Both the position numbers and the translations under genes were made by a program. Positions 11,686 to 20,071 of a stretch of DNA of 64,000 nucleotides are shown here, in pieces. Origin of the DNA: Constrictibacter sp. MBR-5 (lineage in GTDB: Bacteria > Pseudomonadota > Alphaproteobacteria > JAJUGE01); contig NZ_JBEPTK010000010.1 in the NCBI RefSeq assembly GCF_040549485.1, forward strand, positions 124,001 to 188,000, written 5' to 3'. How positions within the stretch are numbered: position 1 is the first letter of the stretch; every line of letters starts with the position of its first letter. The notes beneath the pieces were generated by a model. The model was not told where the DNA came from and did not search any database. It worked only from the letters and a program-made list of their open reading frames with translations.

Positions 11686-11714
11686 TTGACTTGACCACCC
11701 CGGCGCTTTAGGAA
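11686..11714 (+). promoter_or_regulatory. Candidate promoter for sdhCDAB
   Basis: TTGACT (11686-11691) and TAGGAA (11709-11714) are 17 bases apart, about 70 bases before sdhC. The -10 element is poor. A second TTGACC overlaps at 11691. Confidence 0.35.
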
Positions 11715-11785
11715 TTCCGCACGTTACCGGGACTTCGGCGTCATCTCCGGACGCCGTTCAGCCAAGACCAAGGACAGCCAGCCCG

Positions 11786-12175
11786 ATGGAAGCCCGTAGC
11801 CGGCCGCTCTCCCCACATCTCCAGGTCTATAAGCCGCAGCTCACCAGCGTCCTCTCGATCAGCCACCGCGCCACGGGCGTGGCGCTGTCGGTCGGAACGC
11901 TGCTGTTCGTCTGGTGGCTGGCGGCGGCAGCCGCAGGACCCGAGGCCTATGACGACGCGCAGGACTTCATCGGCTCCTGGTTCGGGATGCTGCTGCTGTT
12001 CGGCTGGTCCTTCTGCCTCTACTACCATCTGTGCAACGGCATCCGGCACCTGTTCTGGGACGCGGGCTACGGCTTCGAGCTGCCCGACGCCTACCGGTCC
12101 GGCTGGATGGTCGTCGGTGCGGCGGGCGGCCTGACGGTCCTGAGCTGGATCGTCGGTCTCGCGGTGGGAGGCTGA
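11786..12175 (+). CDS. sdhC: Succinate dehydrogenase cytochrome b556 subunit
   Basis: 129 residues with three membrane helices (about 30-50, 63-84, 107-127). It anchors complex II in the inner membrane and helps bind ubiquinone and heme b. The family signature RPLSPHLQVYKPQLTSVLSI and SHRATG open the protein; S26 and R28 match the quinone-site region, and H81 in YHLCNGIRHLFWD corresponds to the heme ligand H84 of the E. coli protein. It leads sdhCDAB, four bases ahead of sdhD. Confidence 0.96.
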   Translation: MEARSRPLSPHLQVYKPQLTSVLSISHRATGVALSVGTLLFVWWLAAAAAGPEAYDDAQDFIGSWFGMLLLFGWSFCLYYHLCNGIRHLFWDAGYGFELPDAYRSGWMVVGAAGGLTVLSWIVGLAVGG

Positions 12176-12179
12176 TAGG

Positions 12180-12563
12180 ATGTCGATGCGTTCTCCCCTC
12201 GGCCGGATCCGCGGCCTCGGCTCGGCGAAGGACGGCACCGGTCACTGGTGGGCCCAGCGCGTCACCGCGCTCGCCCTCGTGCCGCTGGTGGTCTGGTTCG
12301 TGGTCTCGGTGATCGGCATCGCCGGTGCGGGCTATCTCGAGTTCATCGAATGGCTGTCGAGCCCATCGGTGGCGGCCATGATGATCCTGCTGATCGTCGC
12401 GACATTCCACCACGCCCAGCTCGGTTTGCAGGTCGTGATCGAGGACTATGTCCACGACGAGGCGATGAAGATTCCGGCGATCCTGGTCATGAAGGCCGTC
12501 GCCATCCTGCTGGGACTGATCGGCGTCCTGGCTGTCCTGAAGATCGCCGTCGGAGGCGCTTGA
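12180..12563 (+). CDS. sdhD: Succinate dehydrogenase membrane anchor subunit
   Basis: 127 residues and three membrane helices. H78, D89 and Y90 in HHAQLGLQVVIEDY match the heme- and quinone-site residues H71, D82 and Y83 of the E. coli protein with the same spacing. The N-terminal GSAKDGTGHWWAQRVTA is the alphaproteobacterial signature. Four bases separate it from sdhC and three from sdhA. Confidence 0.96.
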   Translation: MSMRSPLGRIRGLGSAKDGTGHWWAQRVTALALVPLVVWFVVSVIGIAGAGYLEFIEWLSSPSVAAMMILLIVATFHHAQLGLQVVIEDYVHDEAMKIPAILVMKAVAILLGLIGVLAVLKIAVGGA

Positions 12564-12566
12564 GCC

Positions 12567-14357
12567 ATGACGCAAGCCTACCCCGTCATCGAGCATACTT
12601 ATGACGTCGTCGTCGTGGGCGGCGGCGGCTCCGGCCTGCGCGCCACGCTGGGCACGGTCCAGGCCGGCCTGAAGACCGCCTGCATCACCAAGGTGTTCCC
12701 AACGCGAAGCCACACCGTGGCGGCGCAGGGCGGCATCTCGGCCGCGCTCGGCAACATGTCCGAGGACAGCTGGCAGTGGCACATGTACGACACCGTCAAG
12801 GGCGCCGACTGGCTCGGCGACCAGGACGCGATCGAGTATCTGTGCCGTAACGCCGTGCCCTCGGTGGTCGAGCTCGAGCATTTCGGCATGCCGTTCAGCC
12901 GCACCAAGGACGGCAAGATCTATCAGCGGCCGTTCGGCGGCCACACGAAGGACTTCGGCGGGGCACCGGCGATGCGCGCCTGCGCCGCCGCCGACCGCAC
13001 CGGCCACGCCCTGCTGCACACGCTCTACCAGCAGAGCCTGCGCTATCAGGCGGAGTTCTTCGTCGAGTATTTCGCCATCGACCTGATCATGGACCCCGAC
13101 GGCAGCTGCCGGGGCGTCATGGCCTGGAACCTGGACGACGGCACGATCCACGCGTTCCGCGGCCAGACGACCATCCTGGCGACGGGCGGCTACGGCCGGT
13201 CCTACTTCTCCTGCACCAGCGCGCACACCTGCACGGGCGACGGCAACGGCATGGCGGCACGCGCCGGCCTGTCGAACCAGGACATGGAATTCGTCCAGTT
13301 CCACCCGACCGGCATCTACGGTGCGGGCTGCCTGATCACCGAGGGCGCGCGCGGCGAAGGCGGCTACGTCACCAACTCCGAGGGCGAGCGCTTCATGGAG
13401 CGCTATGCCCCGTCGGCCAAGGACCTCGCCTCGCGCGACGTGGTCTCGCGGTCGATGACGATGGAGATCCGCGAAGGCCGCGGCGTCGGACCGGGGAAGG
13501 ACCACATCTACCTGCACCTGGAGCATTTGGGCGCCGACGTCCTGCACCAGCGCCTGCCGGGTATCACCGAAACGGCGAAGATCTTCGCCGGCGTCGATGC
13601 GACGAAGGAGCCGATCCCGGTCCTGCCGACCGTCCACTACAACATGGGCGGCGTGCCGACGAACATTCACGGCGAGGTGCTGCGGCCGACGGAGGCCGAC
13701 CCCGACGCCGTTGTGCCGGGCCTGATGGCCGTCGGCGAGTGCGCCAGCGTGTCGGTGCACGGCGCCAACCGCCTCGGCACCAACTCGCTGCTCGACCTTG
13801 TGGTGTTCGGCCGGGCGGCGGGCCTGCGCTGCGGCGAGACGCTGAAGGCGGGCGCCACCCAGGCGCCGCTGCCGAAGGACCATGCGGACATGGCCCTGTC
13901 GCGCCTCGATCGCCTGCGTAACGCCAACGGGTCGCTGCGCACCAGCCAGATCCGCGACAGCATGCAGCGGACGATGCAGAACAACGCCGCCGTTTTCCGG
14001 ACCTCCGAGGTCCTGAAGGAAGGCTGCCAGCTGATCGACCAGACCTATGCCAGCATGCAGGACATCCGGGTCAACGACCGTTCGATGATCTGGAACTCAG
14101 ACCTGGTCGAAGCGCTGGAACTCGAGAACCTGATGGCCTGCGCCGTCGTCACGATGTTCTCCGCCGAGGCCCGGCACGAGAGCCGCGGCGCCCACGCGCA
14201 CGAGGACTATCCGGACCGCGACGACAACGAGTGGATGAAGCACACCCTCGCTTGGGTCGACGAGCACGGCAAGGTGTCGCTCGGCTACCGGCCGGTCCAT
14301 ACCAACACGCTGACGTCCGAGGTCGAGTACATCCCGCCGAAGAAGCGGGTGTACTGA
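12567..14357 (+). CDS. sdhA: Succinate dehydrogenase flavoprotein subunit
   Basis: 596 residues. It oxidises succinate to fumarate. The FAD-binding GGGGSGLR is at 18-25, and H49 in [10 protein letters not shown] is the histidine that carries covalent FAD. The substrate-site [21 protein letters not shown] and the C-terminal [14 protein letters not shown] are intact. Translation is likely coupled to sdhD through the three-base gap. A 96-base gap with strong hairpins separates it from sdhB. Confidence 0.98.
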   Translation: MTQAYPVIEHTYDVVVVGGGGSGLRATLGTVQAGLKTACITKVFPTRSHTVAAQGGISAALGNMSEDSWQWHMYDTVKGADWLGDQDAIEYLCRNAVPSVVELEHFGMPFSRTKDGKIYQRPFGGHTKDFGGAPAMRACAAADRTGHALLHTLYQQSLRYQAEFFVEYFAIDLIMDPDGSCRGVMAWNLDDGTIHAFRGQTTILATGGYGRSYFSCTSAHTCTGDGNGMAARAGLSNQDMEFVQFHPTGIYGAGCLITEGARGEGGYVTNSEGERFMERYAPSAKDLASRDVVSRSMTMEIREGRGVGPGKDHIYLHLEHLGADVLHQRLPGITETAKIFAGVDATKEPIPVLPTVHYNMGGVPTNIHGEVLRPTEADPDAVVPGLMAVGECASVSVHGANRLGTNSLLDLVVFGRAAGLRCGETLKAGATQAPLPKDHADMALSRLDRLRNANGSLRTSQIRDSMQRTMQNNAAVFRTSEVLKEGCQLIDQTYASMQDIRVNDRSMIWNSDLVEALELENLMACAVVTMFSAEARHESRGAHAHEDYPDRDDNEWMKHTLAWVDEHGKVSLGYRPVHTNTLTSEVEYIPPKKRVY

Positions 14358-14392
14358 CCGCCGTTCAACCCAGCGACGCAGCGGCCGGGGCT

Positions 14393-14432
14393 TCCCGGCC
14401 GGGGCCGGCGGCGATGCCGGCGCCCCTAAGCA
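14393..14432 (+). other. Paired hairpins between sdhA and sdhB
   Basis: CGGCCGGG (14393-14400) and CCCGGCCG (14405-14412) form an 8-bp stem with a GCTT loop. It is followed by GCCGGC (14415-14420) and GCCGGC (14427-14432) with a six-base loop. No T-run follows, so an mRNA-protecting or flow-limiting element is more likely than a terminator. It sits inside an otherwise tightly packed operon. Confidence 0.6.
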
Positions 14433-14453
14433 CCGAGAAGGCAACCCAGGACG

Positions 14454-15236
14454 ATGGCCGAATTCGCGCTGCCCCGTAATTCCAAGGTTCAGCCCGGTAA
14501 GACCCACAAGGCACCCGCGGGCGCCAAGCGCGTCAAGGCGTTCAAGCTGTACCGCTGGAGCCCCGACGACGACAAGAACCCGCACCTCGACACGTTCGAG
14601 ATCGATCTCGACGATTGCGGGCCGATGGTTCTGGACGCGCTGATCAAGATCAAGAACGAGGTCGACACGACCGTCACGTTCCGCCGCTCCTGCCGCGAGG
14701 GCATCTGCGGCAGCTGCGCCATGAACATCGACGGCACCAACACCCTGGCCTGCACCAAGCCGATCGACGAGGTCGCCGGTGAGGTGAAGATCTACCCGTT
14801 GCCGCACATGCCGGTGGTCAAGGATCTCGTCCCCGACCTAACGGTACCTTACGCGCAGTTGGCGTCGATTGAGCCGTGGCTGCAGACGGCGTCGCCGCCG
14901 CCGCCGGACCGCGAGCGCCTGCAGAGCGAGGCCGAGCGCGAGAAGCTCGACGGCCTGTGGGAATGCATCCTGTGCTTCTGCTGCCAGACGAGCTGCCCGA
15001 GCTACTGGTGGAACGGCGAGCGCTATCTGGGTCCCGCGGTGCTGCTCCAGGCCTATCGCTGGATCGCCGACAGCCGCGACGAGATGACCGGTGAGCGCCT
15101 CGACAATCTCGAGGATCCGTTCCGGCTCTATCGCTGCCACACGATCATGAACTGCACGAAGACCTGCCCTAAGGGTCTCAATCCCGCCAAGGCGATCGGC
15201 GAGATCAAGAAGCTGATGGTGGCGCGACGGGTCTGA
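14454..15236 (+). CDS. sdhB: Succinate dehydrogenase iron-sulfur subunit
   Basis: 260 residues. It passes electrons from FAD to quinone through three clusters. The [2Fe-2S] ligands are C80, C85, C88 and C100. The [4Fe-4S] ligands are C171, C174, C177 and C238. The [3Fe-4S] ligands are C181, C228 and C234, the same order as in the E. coli protein. The N-terminus has a Lys-rich extension of about 25 residues typical of alphaproteobacteria. Last gene of sdhCDAB. Confidence 0.98.
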   Translation: MAEFALPRNSKVQPGKTHKAPAGAKRVKAFKLYRWSPDDDKNPHLDTFEIDLDDCGPMVLDALIKIKNEVDTTVTFRRSCREGICGSCAMNIDGTNTLACTKPIDEVAGEVKIYPLPHMPVVKDLVPDLTVPYAQLASIEPWLQTASPPPPDRERLQSEAEREKLDGLWECILCFCCQTSCPSYWWNGERYLGPAVLLQAYRWIADSRDEMTGERLDNLEDPFRLYRCHTIMNCTKTCPKGLNPAKAIGEIKKLMVARRV

Positions 15237-15255
15237 TCCGCCGCATCCGGCTTCC

Positions 15256-15284
15256 CCGGGTCGGGCGCACCCGCGCCGGCCCGG
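15256..15284 (+). terminator. Hairpin after sdhB, possible terminator
   Basis: CCGGGTCGG-(G)-CGC pairs with GCGCCGGCCCGG with one bulge and one G-T pair, starting 20 bases after the sdhB stop. The stem is very GC-rich but lacks a T-run. Confidence 0.45.
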
Positions 15285-15346
15285 TGACGGCTCCGCACTA
15301 ACGGGCTATAGTCACCCGACATAACCCGATCGCCCAGGACAGCTCG

Positions 15347-16603
15347 TTGGCCGAAGACTGGCTCGCCGTATCGCCCGGCTTCGTGCTCACGGTCTTTGTC
15401 CTGACCTATGTCGGGATGGCGGTCGGCCGGGTTCCGGGCTTCCGCGTCGACCGGACCGGCATCGCGCTGGTGGCGGCGATCGTGATGTTCGTCGCCGGTG
15501 CCAGCAGCGGCGACCGCATCGTCGAAGCCGTCGACTTCCCGACCCTCGTCATCCTCTTCGGCCTGATGATCCTGTCGGCGCAGTTCGCCGCCAGCGGCTT
15601 CTACGACTGGGTTTCGCTGCGGGTATCCACCGCGCGGGGATCGCCGGCCGTCCTGCTGGCCAGCACCGTGGCGGTCGCCGGCGGGCTCTCGGCGATGCTG
15701 GCCAACGACGTCGTCGTCTTCGCCATGACCCCCCTGCTCTGCATCGGGCTGCGCAGCCGCGGGCTCGACCCGCGCCCCTACCTGATCGCCGTGGCGGGTG
15801 CCGCGAACGCCGGATCGGCCGCCACGATTATCGGCAATCCGCAGAACATCGTCATTGGACAGGTCGGGCAGCTCGATTTCTGGGCCTTTCTCGGCGTCTG
15901 CGGCGTCCCGGCCCTGGTCGGGCTCGGATGCGTCTTCGCCGTGGTCTGGGCGGTGTGGCGCAAGCGGCTGCACGTACCGGACGCACCGTCGGAAGCGCTG
16001 CCCTCCGAGACTTTCGACCGCTTCCAGCTCGGCAAGGCGCTGCTCGCGACGGCCGTGCTGCTCTTCCTGTTCGCCAGCCCGGTTGCGGACGAGAACGGCG
16101 TCCTGCTGGTCGCCGGCGCGCTGCTGATCAGCCGCAAGCTGCGCAGCCGCGACATGATCGGCATGGTCGACTGGCACCTGCTGGTGCTGATCGTCAGCCT
16201 GTTCATCGTCACCGATGCCCTGGCGCAGACGGGCCTGATCGCGCTGGGGGTCGAGCAGATCACGGCGGCGGGCCTGCTGCCCGACCGGCTCGTCACGATG
16301 GCGCCGCTCGCGCTCATCGCGAGCAACACGATCGGCAACGTGCCGGCGGTCATCATGATCCTGTCGATCTGGCCGGAGATGCCGGCCGGGACGCTCTACG
16401 CGCTGGCCGTGCTGACGACGCTGGCGGGCAACTTCGTCCTGATCGGCAGCCTCGCCAACCTGATCGTCGCCGAGCGCGCGGCCAGCGTCGGCGTGCGCCT
16501 CACCTTCCTCGACCACGCTCGCTGCGGCGTGCCGATGACGCTGCTGTCCTTCGTCTTCGCCATACTCTGGCTATGGGGACTCGGGGTGCTGCCGCTCAGC
16601 TGA
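15347..16603 (+). CDS. SLC13/ArsB-type ion transporter
   Basis: 418 residues and about 11 hydrophobic segments. It belongs to the ion-transporter superfamily (CitM/ArsB/NhaD type). GLSAMLANDVVVFAMTPLL in the first half and LALIASNTIGNVPAVIMIL in the second are the paired re-entrant motifs where substrate and sodium bind; AATIIGNPQNIVIG is also typical. It may move an anion such as a dicarboxylate, sulfate or arsenite, but I cannot choose between them; no arsenic genes are nearby. The start is TTG at 15347 with AGGACAG just upstream. No ATG or GTG fits before the first helix. Confidence 0.8.
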   Translation: MAEDWLAVSPGFVLTVFVLTYVGMAVGRVPGFRVDRTGIALVAAIVMFVAGASSGDRIVEAVDFPTLVILFGLMILSAQFAASGFYDWVSLRVSTARGSPAVLLASTVAVAGGLSAMLANDVVVFAMTPLLCIGLRSRGLDPRPYLIAVAGAANAGSAATIIGNPQNIVIGQVGQLDFWAFLGVCGVPALVGLGCVFAVVWAVWRKRLHVPDAPSEALPSETFDRFQLGKALLATAVLLFLFASPVADENGVLLVAGALLISRKLRSRDMIGMVDWHLLVLIVSLFIVTDALAQTGLIALGVEQITAAGLLPDRLVTMAPLALIASNTIGNVPAVIMILSIWPEMPAGTLYALAVLTTLAGNFVLIGSLANLIVAERAASVGVRLTFLDHARCGVPMTLLSFVFAILWLWGLGVLPLS

Positions 16604-16636
16604 ACGGCAGCATCGCCGCACGAACGCCGCGGGCCG

Positions 16637-16972
16637 TCAGGGGGTGCCGGGCTTCGGGCTGAAGTACTTCTCGAGCTTGCCCGGGACGTCCTTCCAGTCG
16701 TCGGCGTCGGCCGGCGCCTCGCCCTTGCGCGTGATGTTCGGCCACGCCTCGGAATATTGCCGGTTGAACTCGACCCACTTGTCGCTGTCCGGCTCGGTGT
16801 CGGGCTTGATCGCCTCGGCGGGGCATTCCGGCTCGCAGACGCCGCAATCGATGCATTCGTCGGGATGGATAACCAGCATGTTCTCGCCGACATAGAAGCA
16901 GTCGACGGGACAGACCTCGACGCAATCCATGTATTTGCACTTGATGCACAGATCGGTGACGATATAGGTCAT
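16637..16972 (-). CDS. fdxA: 7Fe ferredoxin FdxA
   Basis: 111 residues. A low-potential electron carrier with one [3Fe-4S] and one [4Fe-4S] cluster. Cysteines 9, 17 and 50 (3Fe) and 21, 40, 43 and 46 (4Fe) match the pattern of Azotobacter ferredoxin I, shifted by one; C12 and C25 are extra. A C-terminal tail of about 50 residues is usual in this group. Its ATG overlaps the stop of the TerB-like gene by four bases, so translation is coupled. Partners cannot be inferred here; FdxA next to CarD and RpoH is a recurrent alphaproteobacterial arrangement. Confidence 0.95.
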   Translation of the reverse strand: MTYIVTDLCIKCKYMDCVEVCPVDCFYVGENMLVIHPDECIDCGVCEPECPAEAIKPDTEPDSDKWVEFNRQYSEAWPNITRKGEAPADADDWKDVPGKLEKYFSPKPGTP

Positions 16973-17469
16973 CCTGTCTCCCCCGGGCGGCGGATCGCCC
17001 CTGCACCATCCGCGCCGCCGATCCGCGCGAGCACTCGGCGCCGTGCAGATCCGATATCCAGGTCCGTGACGTTTATCAAGCCGCCGATGCGCCGCATCAG
17101 ATTGGCTTCGAAATCATGGACGCGGCCGTCGACATAGATCACTTCCCACAGCATCTCGACGAGACGGACGCGCTCGGAATCGTCGAAACCGTCCGTCACG
17201 GCGCGCACGAACGGGTGGAGCTGCTGGGTGTCCTGCATCGTGACGGTCGCCTCGGCGACGAGCGAGCGCGCATCGTCGGCCGACAGGGCGAACCGCTCGC
17301 GCAGCAACTCCGTCATCCGCCGCCGCTCGTCCTCGCCCAGGCCGCCGTCGAGCAGGGCCGCCTCCGCCATCAGCGCAGCCGCCGCGAACTGCAGGTCGTC
17401 GAATCCATGACCGCCTTTGTGCTGCGGTCGCGCGGATTCGCGGAAAAATTCTTTGATCCTGTCCAGCAT
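16969..17469 (-). CDS. TerB-family protein
   Basis: 166 residues. The helical TerB/TerB-like domain is marked by [30 protein letters not shown] and by the repeat half [26 protein letters not shown], each with acidic residues that could bind metal. The family is linked to tellurite resistance and stress but its biochemistry is poorly known. The start is ATG 17469; no ribosome site is visible, and a promoter (17476-17504) predicts a transcript starting on this codon. It overlaps fdxA by ATGA. Confidence 0.85.
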   Translation of the reverse strand: MLDRIKEFFRESARPQHKGGHGFDDLQFAAAALMAEAALLDGGLGEDERRRMTELLRERFALSADDARSLVAEATVTMQDTQQLHPFVRAVTDGFDDSERVRLVEMLWEVIYVDGRVHDFEANLMRRIGGLINVTDLDIGSARRRVLARIGGADGAGAIRRPGETG

Positions 17470-17475
17470 CGGGGT

Positions 17476-17504
17476 CAGATACGGTCGCAGCCCGAGCAGA
17501 TCAA
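17476..17504 (-). promoter_or_regulatory. Promoter predicting a leaderless terB-fdxA transcript
   Basis: On the minus strand TTGATC (17499-17504) and TATCTG (17476-17481) are separated by exactly 17 bases. The expected start point, about seven bases beyond the -10 element, falls on base 17469, the A of the start codon. Confidence 0.45.
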
Positions 17505-17543
17505 CTCTCGCAGATGCAGCAATCACCGGAAGAGCGCGGAACC

Positions 17544-18188
17544 ATGGACGACAGCGGCGACCGGCGCCGGTACGCACCGGCCGCGCAGCTGAATCGTGCG
17601 CCCATCCTCGGCGTCCTGGACGAGATCCTGCCGCGCCGCGGCACCGTGCTGGAGGTGGGCAGCGGGTCGGGCGAGCACGCCGTCTACATGGCCTCGAAGC
17701 TGCCCGGGATCGTCTGGCAGCCGAGCGAGCGCGACGACGCCTCCCTGGCCAGTATCGAGGCCTGGCGCATGCGCTCCGGGCTCGCCGGGCCGCTGCCCAA
17801 CCTGCTGCCGCCGGTCCGGATCGACTTGGCGAAGGAGGACTGGCCGGCCGACGTACCGGCGGAGGCTGCCTATCCGGTCGCGGTGGTGGCCATCAACGTC
17901 CTGCAGGCGAGCGCCTGGGCGGCGGCCGTCCACCTGTTCGCCGGTGCCGCCAGCCTGCTCATGCCCGACCGGCTGCTCTATCTCTACGGACCCTTCCGGC
18001 GCGGCGGCCAGCACACCTCGATGGGCAACGCGCAACTCGACCGCGACCTGAGATCGCAGAACGAGGATTGGGGTGTGCGCGACTTCGAGGATGTGGCAGA
18101 CCTCGGCGCAGCGCACAGACTGGTACTGGAGGAGGTCGTGCGCATGCCCAACAACAATCTGTCGCTGATCTTCGCCCGGCATCGGTAG
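17544..18188 (+). CDS. DUF938 SAM-dependent methyltransferase
   Basis: 214 residues. The DUF938 signature (RYAPAAQLNRAPILGVLDEILP) is followed by SAM motif I, VLEVGSGSGEHAVYMA, and by LYGPFRRGGQHTSMGNAQLD and late motifs typical of the family. The substrate is not known. The start is ATG 17544, with GGAAGAG upstream. An in-frame ATG at 17514 would add ten residues and is possible. Divergent from the terB-fdxA pair; the two promoters share a 75-base gap. Confidence 0.88.
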   Translation: MDDSGDRRRYAPAAQLNRAPILGVLDEILPRRGTVLEVGSGSGEHAVYMASKLPGIVWQPSERDDASLASIEAWRMRSGLAGPLPNLLPPVRIDLAKEDWPADVPAEAAYPVAVVAINVLQASAWAAAVHLFAGAASLLMPDRLLYLYGPFRRGGQHTSMGNAQLDRDLRSQNEDWGVRDFEDVADLGAAHRLVLEEVVRMPNNNLSLIFARHR

Positions 18189-18285
18189 ACCGGCGATCGC
18201 CCGCTTTATCGGCGGAACAGAGACGGCGAAGGTTGAAAAATGCCGAATCTGAGTGCAGCGCGGTCTGTATCGGGTGACATTTCTG

Positions 18286-18294
18286 TGATATTAT
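18286..18294 (+). promoter_or_regulatory. Extended -10 promoter for carD
   Basis: TGATATTAT contains a TGN extension and TATTAT (18289-18294), five of six consensus bases. No good -35 element lies 17 bases upstream, which is tolerated with an extended -10. It would give a leader of about 150 bases before carD; I see no other gene in the 263-base gap after 18188. Confidence 0.5.
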
Positions 18295-18451
18295 CTTCGC
18301 CGCTTTCCAAGGACGCGTGCGCCCGCGTTGCCACCCCTCGATATCCAGGATCGTCGTTCGTTCTCGAACGCGCGGGCCGTTTCGTTGGTGTGCCGGAACG
18401 GCGCGTGTCGGGAAGCCGCGTGTCCGAGGCAGAGCGAGCGGGTAACCATAG

Positions 18452-18949
18452 ATGGCGAAGCATATGAAGTTCGAGGCTGGTGATCACGTGGTTTACCCCG
18501 CCCACGGGGTCGGCAAGGTGCTCACGATCGAGAACCAGGAGATCGCCGGTATGCGTCTCGAGGTGCTCGTCATCGAGTTCGAGAAGGAAAAGATGACGCT
18601 GCGGCTGCCGACCGGGAAGGTGCAGGCCGCCGGTCTGCGCTGCCTCTGCTCGCGCAAGGAGATGCAGGACGCGCTGAAGACCCTGAAGGGCCGCTCGCGC
18701 GCCAAGCGGACGATGTGGAGCCGCCGCGCCCAGGAATACGAGGCGAAGATCAACTCGGGCGACCCGGTATCGATCGCCGAGGTGCTGCGCGACCTGCACC
18801 GCAACGCCGACCAGCCCGACCAGTCCTACAGCGAGCGGCAGATCTATCAGGCCGCGCTGGAACGCCTGAGCCGCGAACTGGCTGCGGTCGAGAAGATCGA
18901 CGAGGACAAGGCCCAGAAGAAGCTCGAGGCGGTCCTCAGGGAGATCTGA
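18452..18949 (+). CDS. carD: CarD-family transcription regulator
   Basis: 165 residues. An N-terminal Tudor-like RNA-polymerase-interaction domain (FEAGDHVVYPAHGVGKVLTIE, residues about 7-60) is followed by a helical DNA-binding domain (about 65-155) ending in KKLEAVLREI. CarD binds the beta subunit and stabilises the open complex at many promoters, including rRNA promoters. The start is ATG 18452. It is a single-gene unit with its own leader and a hairpin after the stop. Confidence 0.95.
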   Translation: MAKHMKFEAGDHVVYPAHGVGKVLTIENQEIAGMRLEVLVIEFEKEKMTLRLPTGKVQAAGLRCLCSRKEMQDALKTLKGRSRAKRTMWSRRAQEYEAKINSGDPVSIAEVLRDLHRNADQPDQSYSERQIYQAALERLSRELAAVEKIDEDKAQKKLEAVLREI

Positions 18950-19023
18950 GGATCTTCGCGGCCCTGCCCGCCGAAGCAAAGCGGGCCGGGGGCTGTTCGA
19001 CCGCCCATCGACGCCACGCAGGG

Positions 19024-19045
19024 AGCGGCAGCCAGGGCTGCCGCT
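19024..19045 (+). terminator. Terminator after carD
   Basis: AGCGGCAGC and GCTGCCGCT form a perfect 9-bp stem with a CAGG loop, 74 bases after the carD stop, followed by the T-rich TCGTTGCTTC. Confidence 0.55.
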
Positions 19046-19109
19046 TCGTTGCTTCTCGGGGCCTTGAACGGCCGGTGCGCCGCCCCTCCGACGATACCTC
19101 TCGGCTTTT

Positions 19110-19140
19110 TTGAACCGAAACCCACCCTCCACCGTAAATA
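19110..19140 (+). promoter_or_regulatory. Candidate promoter for rpoH
   Basis: TTGAAC (19110-19115) follows a run of T, and TAAATA (19135-19140) lies 40 bases before the rpoH start. The 19-base spacing is longer than ideal. TTGAA is also the core of heat-shock -35 elements, so partial self-control is possible but not shown. Confidence 0.35.
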
Positions 19141-19179
19141 GATAGCCGGTGTGGGCAGGTCGGGTTCGGAGCCAGCACG

Positions 19180-20064
19180 ATGGGTTACGTCGACAATCAG
19201 ACCGCGAGACAGGTCAGCGCCACCTTCATCCGGTCGGCGATGTCGACCCCGCTCCTCACGCGGGAACGAGAACAGGAACTCGCGATCCGGTGGCGCGAGG
19301 ACGAAGACGAGGACGCGCTTCACGAACTGGTGCGATCCTATGCCCGCCTCGTCGCCGGCATGGCGTCCCGCTTCCGCAACTACGGCCTCCCGGCCGGCGA
19401 TCTCCTGCAGGAAGGCAATGTCGGCCTTCTCCAGGCAGCGGCCCGTTTCGAGCCCGAACGCGGCGTGCGCTTCTCCACCTATGCGACCTGGTGGGTCCGC
19501 TCGGCCATGCAGGACTACATCCTGCGCAACTGGTCGATCGTCCGGACGGGCACGACTTCGGCACAGAAGTCGCTGTTCTTCAACCTGCGCCGCCTGCGGG
19601 CGCGCATCGAAGGACAGTCGGGCAGCCCGCTTGACGGCGAAGGCCGCGAACGCATCGCCAGGGAATTGCGCGTGCCGCGGCGGGACGTGGAGGCGATGGA
19701 GATGCGCATCGCCGCCATCGATCAATCGCTGAACGCGCCGATCGGCGACGAGGGCGACGACAATTGGCAGGACCTGCTACCCGACACGCGGCCATCGCCG
19801 GAAGCGGTGGTCACCGGGCTGCACGACAGGGCGCACCGGCGGCGCTGGCTGCGCAGCGCCCTCGCCTCCCTGCCGGACCGGGAACAGCGGATCGTGCGCT
19901 GCCGGCTGCTCACGGAGGAGCCGGTGACGCTGGAGGCGCTCGGTCGCGAACTCGGCGTTTCGAAGGAGCGGGTCCGCCAGCTGGAACGGCGCGCGCTCAA
20001 CCGGCTGAAGGCGTCGGTCGACGAGCGGTTTCCCGTACCGGCCGACCTGCTGACCGAAGACTGA
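19180..20064 (+). CDS. rpoH: RNA polymerase sigma factor RpoH (sigma-32)
   Basis: 294 residues. Region 2 (LVRSYARLVAGMASRF to RFSTYATWWVRSAMQDYILRNWS) binds the -10 element. The RpoH box QKSLFFNLRRLR, about residues 128-139, identifies the heat-shock class. Region 4 ends with the helix-turn-helix ALGRELGVSKERVRQLERRAL. It directs transcription of chaperone and protease genes. Alphaproteobacteria often have two rpoH genes; which one this is cannot be told here. It ends seven bases before the convergent HAD gene. Confidence 0.93.
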   Translation: MGYVDNQTARQVSATFIRSAMSTPLLTREREQELAIRWREDEDEDALHELVRSYARLVAGMASRFRNYGLPAGDLLQEGNVGLLQAAARFEPERGVRFSTYATWWVRSAMQDYILRNWSIVRTGTTSAQKSLFFNLRRLRARIEGQSGSPLDGEGRERIARELRVPRRDVEAMEMRIAAIDQSLNAPIGDEGDDNWQDLLPDTRPSPEAVVTGLHDRAHRRRWLRSALASLPDREQRIVRCRLLTEEPVTLEALGRELGVSKERVRQLERRALNRLKASVDERFPVPADLLTED

Positions 20065-20071
20065 GCTTCCC

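Noticed and set aside
19100-19110. T6 run as a terminator before rpoH
   Set aside because: No stable stem precedes it; it fits better as the upstream side of the rpoH promoter.
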